Source of the DNA: UBA3537 sp045561735
GTDB lineage: Bacteria; Bacteroidota; Bacteroidia; Flavobacteriales; Flavobacteriaceae
Assembly (NCBI GenBank): GCA_045561735.1
Contig: JBJKXC010000007.1
Coordinates: 1 to 14,434, forward strand
Length of the DNA: 14,434 nt
Direction: 5' to 3'
Positions 12,773 through 14,434 of the stretch are shown here, in pieces (within the stretch, counting starts at the first letter, position 1; every line of letters starts with the position of its first letter). Below the pieces are notes generated by a model. It saw nothing but the letters and a program-made list of their open reading frames with translations. It was not told where the DNA came from and did not search any database. Position numbers and translations under genes: made by a program.

Positions 12773-14098
12773 ATGAATATTACAAGAGAAAACAAAGACG
12801 CTCTGAATGCGGTTGTAACCATCGCAATTGAAAAAGAAGATTACGCTGAAAAAGTGGAAAAAACACTGACAGATTACAGAAAATCTGCCAATATTCCAGG
12901 TTTTAGAAAAGGCCAAGTTCCCATGGGCTTGGTTAAAAAACAGTACGGTAAAGCTGTGACTGTAGAGACAGTTAACAAATTACTTCAGGAATCTTTGGGG
13001 AAATACCTCAATGAAGAAAAATTGGATGTTTTGGGAAGTCCATTGCCACAAGACCAAGACAGTATAAATTGGGATGCAGACAACTTTTCATTTGCCTTTG
13101 ACATTGGTTTGAGTCCAAAATTTGAGATCAAGCTCAATGGACGTAGAGCTTTGATACATTACAAAATTGTAGCCGATGATAAATTCGTTAATGATCAAAT
13201 CACCAACATTCAAAAACAATACGGGCAATTAATTTCCAGAGATATGGTCAGTGATGGGGACGAAGTTACAGGTGTATTTTTTAACGATGAGGCCGGCATT
13301 GAATCCACCACAACTTTAAATTTAGAAAAACTCAAGGGAAAGCCCAATGTCAAAAAATTTATTGGTGCTAAAGTTGGTGATATCATCACTTTGAAGACCA
13401 AAGGACTTTTTCAAGATGCGCAGGATTTAACAACCCATTTAAAAACAGAACAAGCGATGGCTAAATCTTTAGATGTTGGCGTGACGTTTACCATCAATGA
13501 AATTAATACACGAGGATTGGCTGACTTAGACCAAGAGTTGTTTGATAAGTTGTTTGGTAAAGATGCTGTAAAAACCGTGACGGATCTCAAAGAGAAATTA
13601 AAAGCAGATGCTGAAAAACAATTTGTTCAGCAATCAGATCAAAAGCTATTAAATGACATCACTGAGTATATGGTGGAAAACACCAAATTCAAGCTACCTT
13701 CAGAATTTTTACAAAAATGGTTGCAAACAGCTGGGGAAGCGCCCTTAACTGAATCTCAGGCCAAAGCAGAATATGAAAAGTCTGAGAAAAGCATGCGCTA
13801 TCAACTCATAGAAAGTAAATTGATTGTCGACAACAAACTTCAGGTTAATTTTGAAGAATTAAAAGCCTTTGCTGGTCAAATGATCAAGGCCCAAATGGCT
13901 CAATTTGGGCAATTAAATCCCTCAGAAAAGGAAATCGAAGATATTGTTGCACGTGTGCTTTCAAATCAGGATGAGGTGAAGCGAATGTCCGAACAATTGA
14001 CTAGTCAAAAATTATTAACTTTTTACAAAGAAAACGCGAAACTTAAAGAGAAAAAAATAAGTTATGATGCTTTTGTAAAAGAAGTTTACGGTAAGTAA
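12773..14098 (+). CDS. tig: Trigger factor, ribosome-associated chaperone
   Basis: Trigger factor docks at the ribosomal exit tunnel and shields nascent chains. The 441-residue length fits Bacteroidota members. The N-terminal ribosome-binding domain (about 1-115) contains the docking signature IPGFRKGQVPMGLVKKQYG (41-59). A middle region (about 150-245) corresponds to the FKBP-type domain; it begins SDGDEVTGVFFNDEAG and is strongly diverged, so peptidyl-prolyl isomerase activity is doubtful. The C-terminal part (about 250-441) is helical and rich in Lys, Glu and Gln, as expected for the arms. The ATG is preceded by an A-rich leader (TTCACTAAA) and not by a Shine-Dalgarno site. clpP follows on the same strand, the conserved tig-clpP pairing of protein-folding and degradation genes. 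Confidence 0.96.
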   Translation: MNITRENKDALNAVVTIAIEKEDYAEKVEKTLTDYRKSANIPGFRKGQVPMGLVKKQYGKAVTVETVNKLLQESLGKYLNEEKLDVLGSPLPQDQDSINWDADNFSFAFDIGLSPKFEIKLNGRRALIHYKIVADDKFVNDQITNIQKQYGQLISRDMVSDGDEVTGVFFNDEAGIESTTTLNLEKLKGKPNVKKFIGAKVGDIITLKTKGLFQDAQDLTTHLKTEQAMAKSLDVGVTFTINEINTRGLADLDQELFDKLFGKDAVKTVTDLKEKLKADAEKQFVQQSDQKLLNDITEYMVENTKFKLPSEFLQKWLQTAGEAPLTESQAKAEYEKSEKSMRYQLIESKLIVDNKLQVNFEELKAFAGQMIKAQMAQFGQLNPSEKEIEDIVARVLSNQDEVKRMSEQLTSQKLLTFYKENAKLKEKKISYDAFVKEVYGK

Positions 14099-14132
14099 GT
14101 TTAAGTAAAAAGGGGTTCTAATAGAGGCAAAG

Positions 14133-14152
14133 TAAGCAGTTTTTTCTGCTTA
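14133..14152 (+). terminator. Hairpin between tig and clpP, uncertain terminator
   Basis: TAAGCAG (14133-14139) pairs with CTGCTTA (14146-14152) around a six-T loop. The downstream bases on the + strand are A-rich (AAAAACAAA), not T-rich, so this is not a standard intrinsic terminator. It may be a processing or pausing hairpin. Confidence 0.35.
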
Positions 14153-14211
14153 AAAACAAAACATTCCTTCGAAAATAATACTATATTTACAGACTAAAAT
14201 AAGAGACCACT

Positions 14212-14434
14212 ATGGATTACGGTAAAGAATTTAAAAAATTCGCAATCAAAGATCAAGGCATCAGCAGCACCTACTATGAGAAAATTGTTAGCAGTATGAA
14301 TCCCATGGGGCTGACCCCAAATATTATTGAAGAACGTCAAATGAATATTGCCATTTTTGATGTGTTTTCTCGTTTAATGATGGACCGTATTATTTTCTTG
14401 GGTACCGCGATCAATGATCAGGTTGCCAATATCA
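14212..14434 (+). CDS. clpP: ATP-dependent Clp protease proteolytic subunit, 5' part only
   Basis: The visible 74 codons begin MDYGKEFKKFAIKDQGISS, with TPNIIEERQMN and the conserved core VFSRLMMDRIIFLGTAINDQVANI. This is the N-terminal axial loop and first strand of ClpP, in the longer form usual in Bacteroidota. The catalytic Ser, His and Asp lie beyond the window edge and cannot be checked. ClpP forms the barrel protease that works with ClpX or ClpA. It is 113 bases downstream of tig on the same strand; TATATTTA at 14182-14189 is a near match to a -7 box, without a clear -33 element, so it may have its own weak promoter. Confidence 0.93.
   Translation, partial: MDYGKEFKKFAIKDQGISSTYYEKIVSSMNPMGLTPNIIEERQMNIAIFDVFSRLMMDRIIFLGTAINDQVANI

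Noticed and set aside
12332..12916. Minus-strand open frames of 65 and 99 residues across the hydrolase and tig
   Set aside because: They are shadows of the well-supported + strand genes and run across the tig promoter; no domain or start context supports them.

Overview
The window looks like chromosomal DNA of a marine-type Flavobacteriaceae species (Bacteroidota). The evidence is the AT-rich sequence, the TTTG / TAnnTTTG promoters, the absence of Shine-Dalgarno sites, type IX secretion (T9SS) sorting domains, a PorP/SprF protein, paired OmpH/Skp genes and the order trigger factor then clpP. All gene calls come from reading motifs; no database search was possible.

Left part (1-2783, + strand): the 3' end of a large T9SS-secreted adhesin, with four nearly identical 74-75-residue HYR-like repeats followed by a living type B C-terminal sorting domain. 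Then comes a short gap that holds the dead remnant of a second type B sorting domain (1475-1744): seven in-frame stops, but no net insertion or deletion against the living copy. A PorP/SprF outer-membrane partner gene follows 7 bases later. Adhesin plus porP/sprF is the usual pairing for T9SS type B cargo.

Middle part (2789-11132, - strand, read right to left): a CBS-domain protein and NAD kinase (nadK). After a well-formed promoter comes an envelope-biogenesis block: a DUF6089/PorG-like barrel, undecaprenyl diphosphate synthase (uppS), BamA, two OmpH/Skp periplasmic chaperones and glutamate racemase (murI). The block joins peptidoglycan precursor and lipid-carrier supply to outer-membrane protein assembly, and probably to the T9SS through the PorG-like protein. 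A strong hairpin lies between the second chaperone and murI.

Right part (11221-14434, + strand): pdxJ (vitamin B6), an alpha/beta hydrolase whose ATG directly follows the pdxJ stop, trigger factor (tig) behind a textbook Bacteroidota promoter, and the 5' end of clpP, cut by the window edge.

Most of the window is ordinary conserved chromosome. The most unusual items are the fossil sorting domain between the adhesin and porP, the mosaic adhesin repeats, the long charged tail of one Skp paralogue, and the hairpin that ends 7 bases before murI. I found no tRNA, rRNA, CRISPR array, insertion sequence or phage gene.
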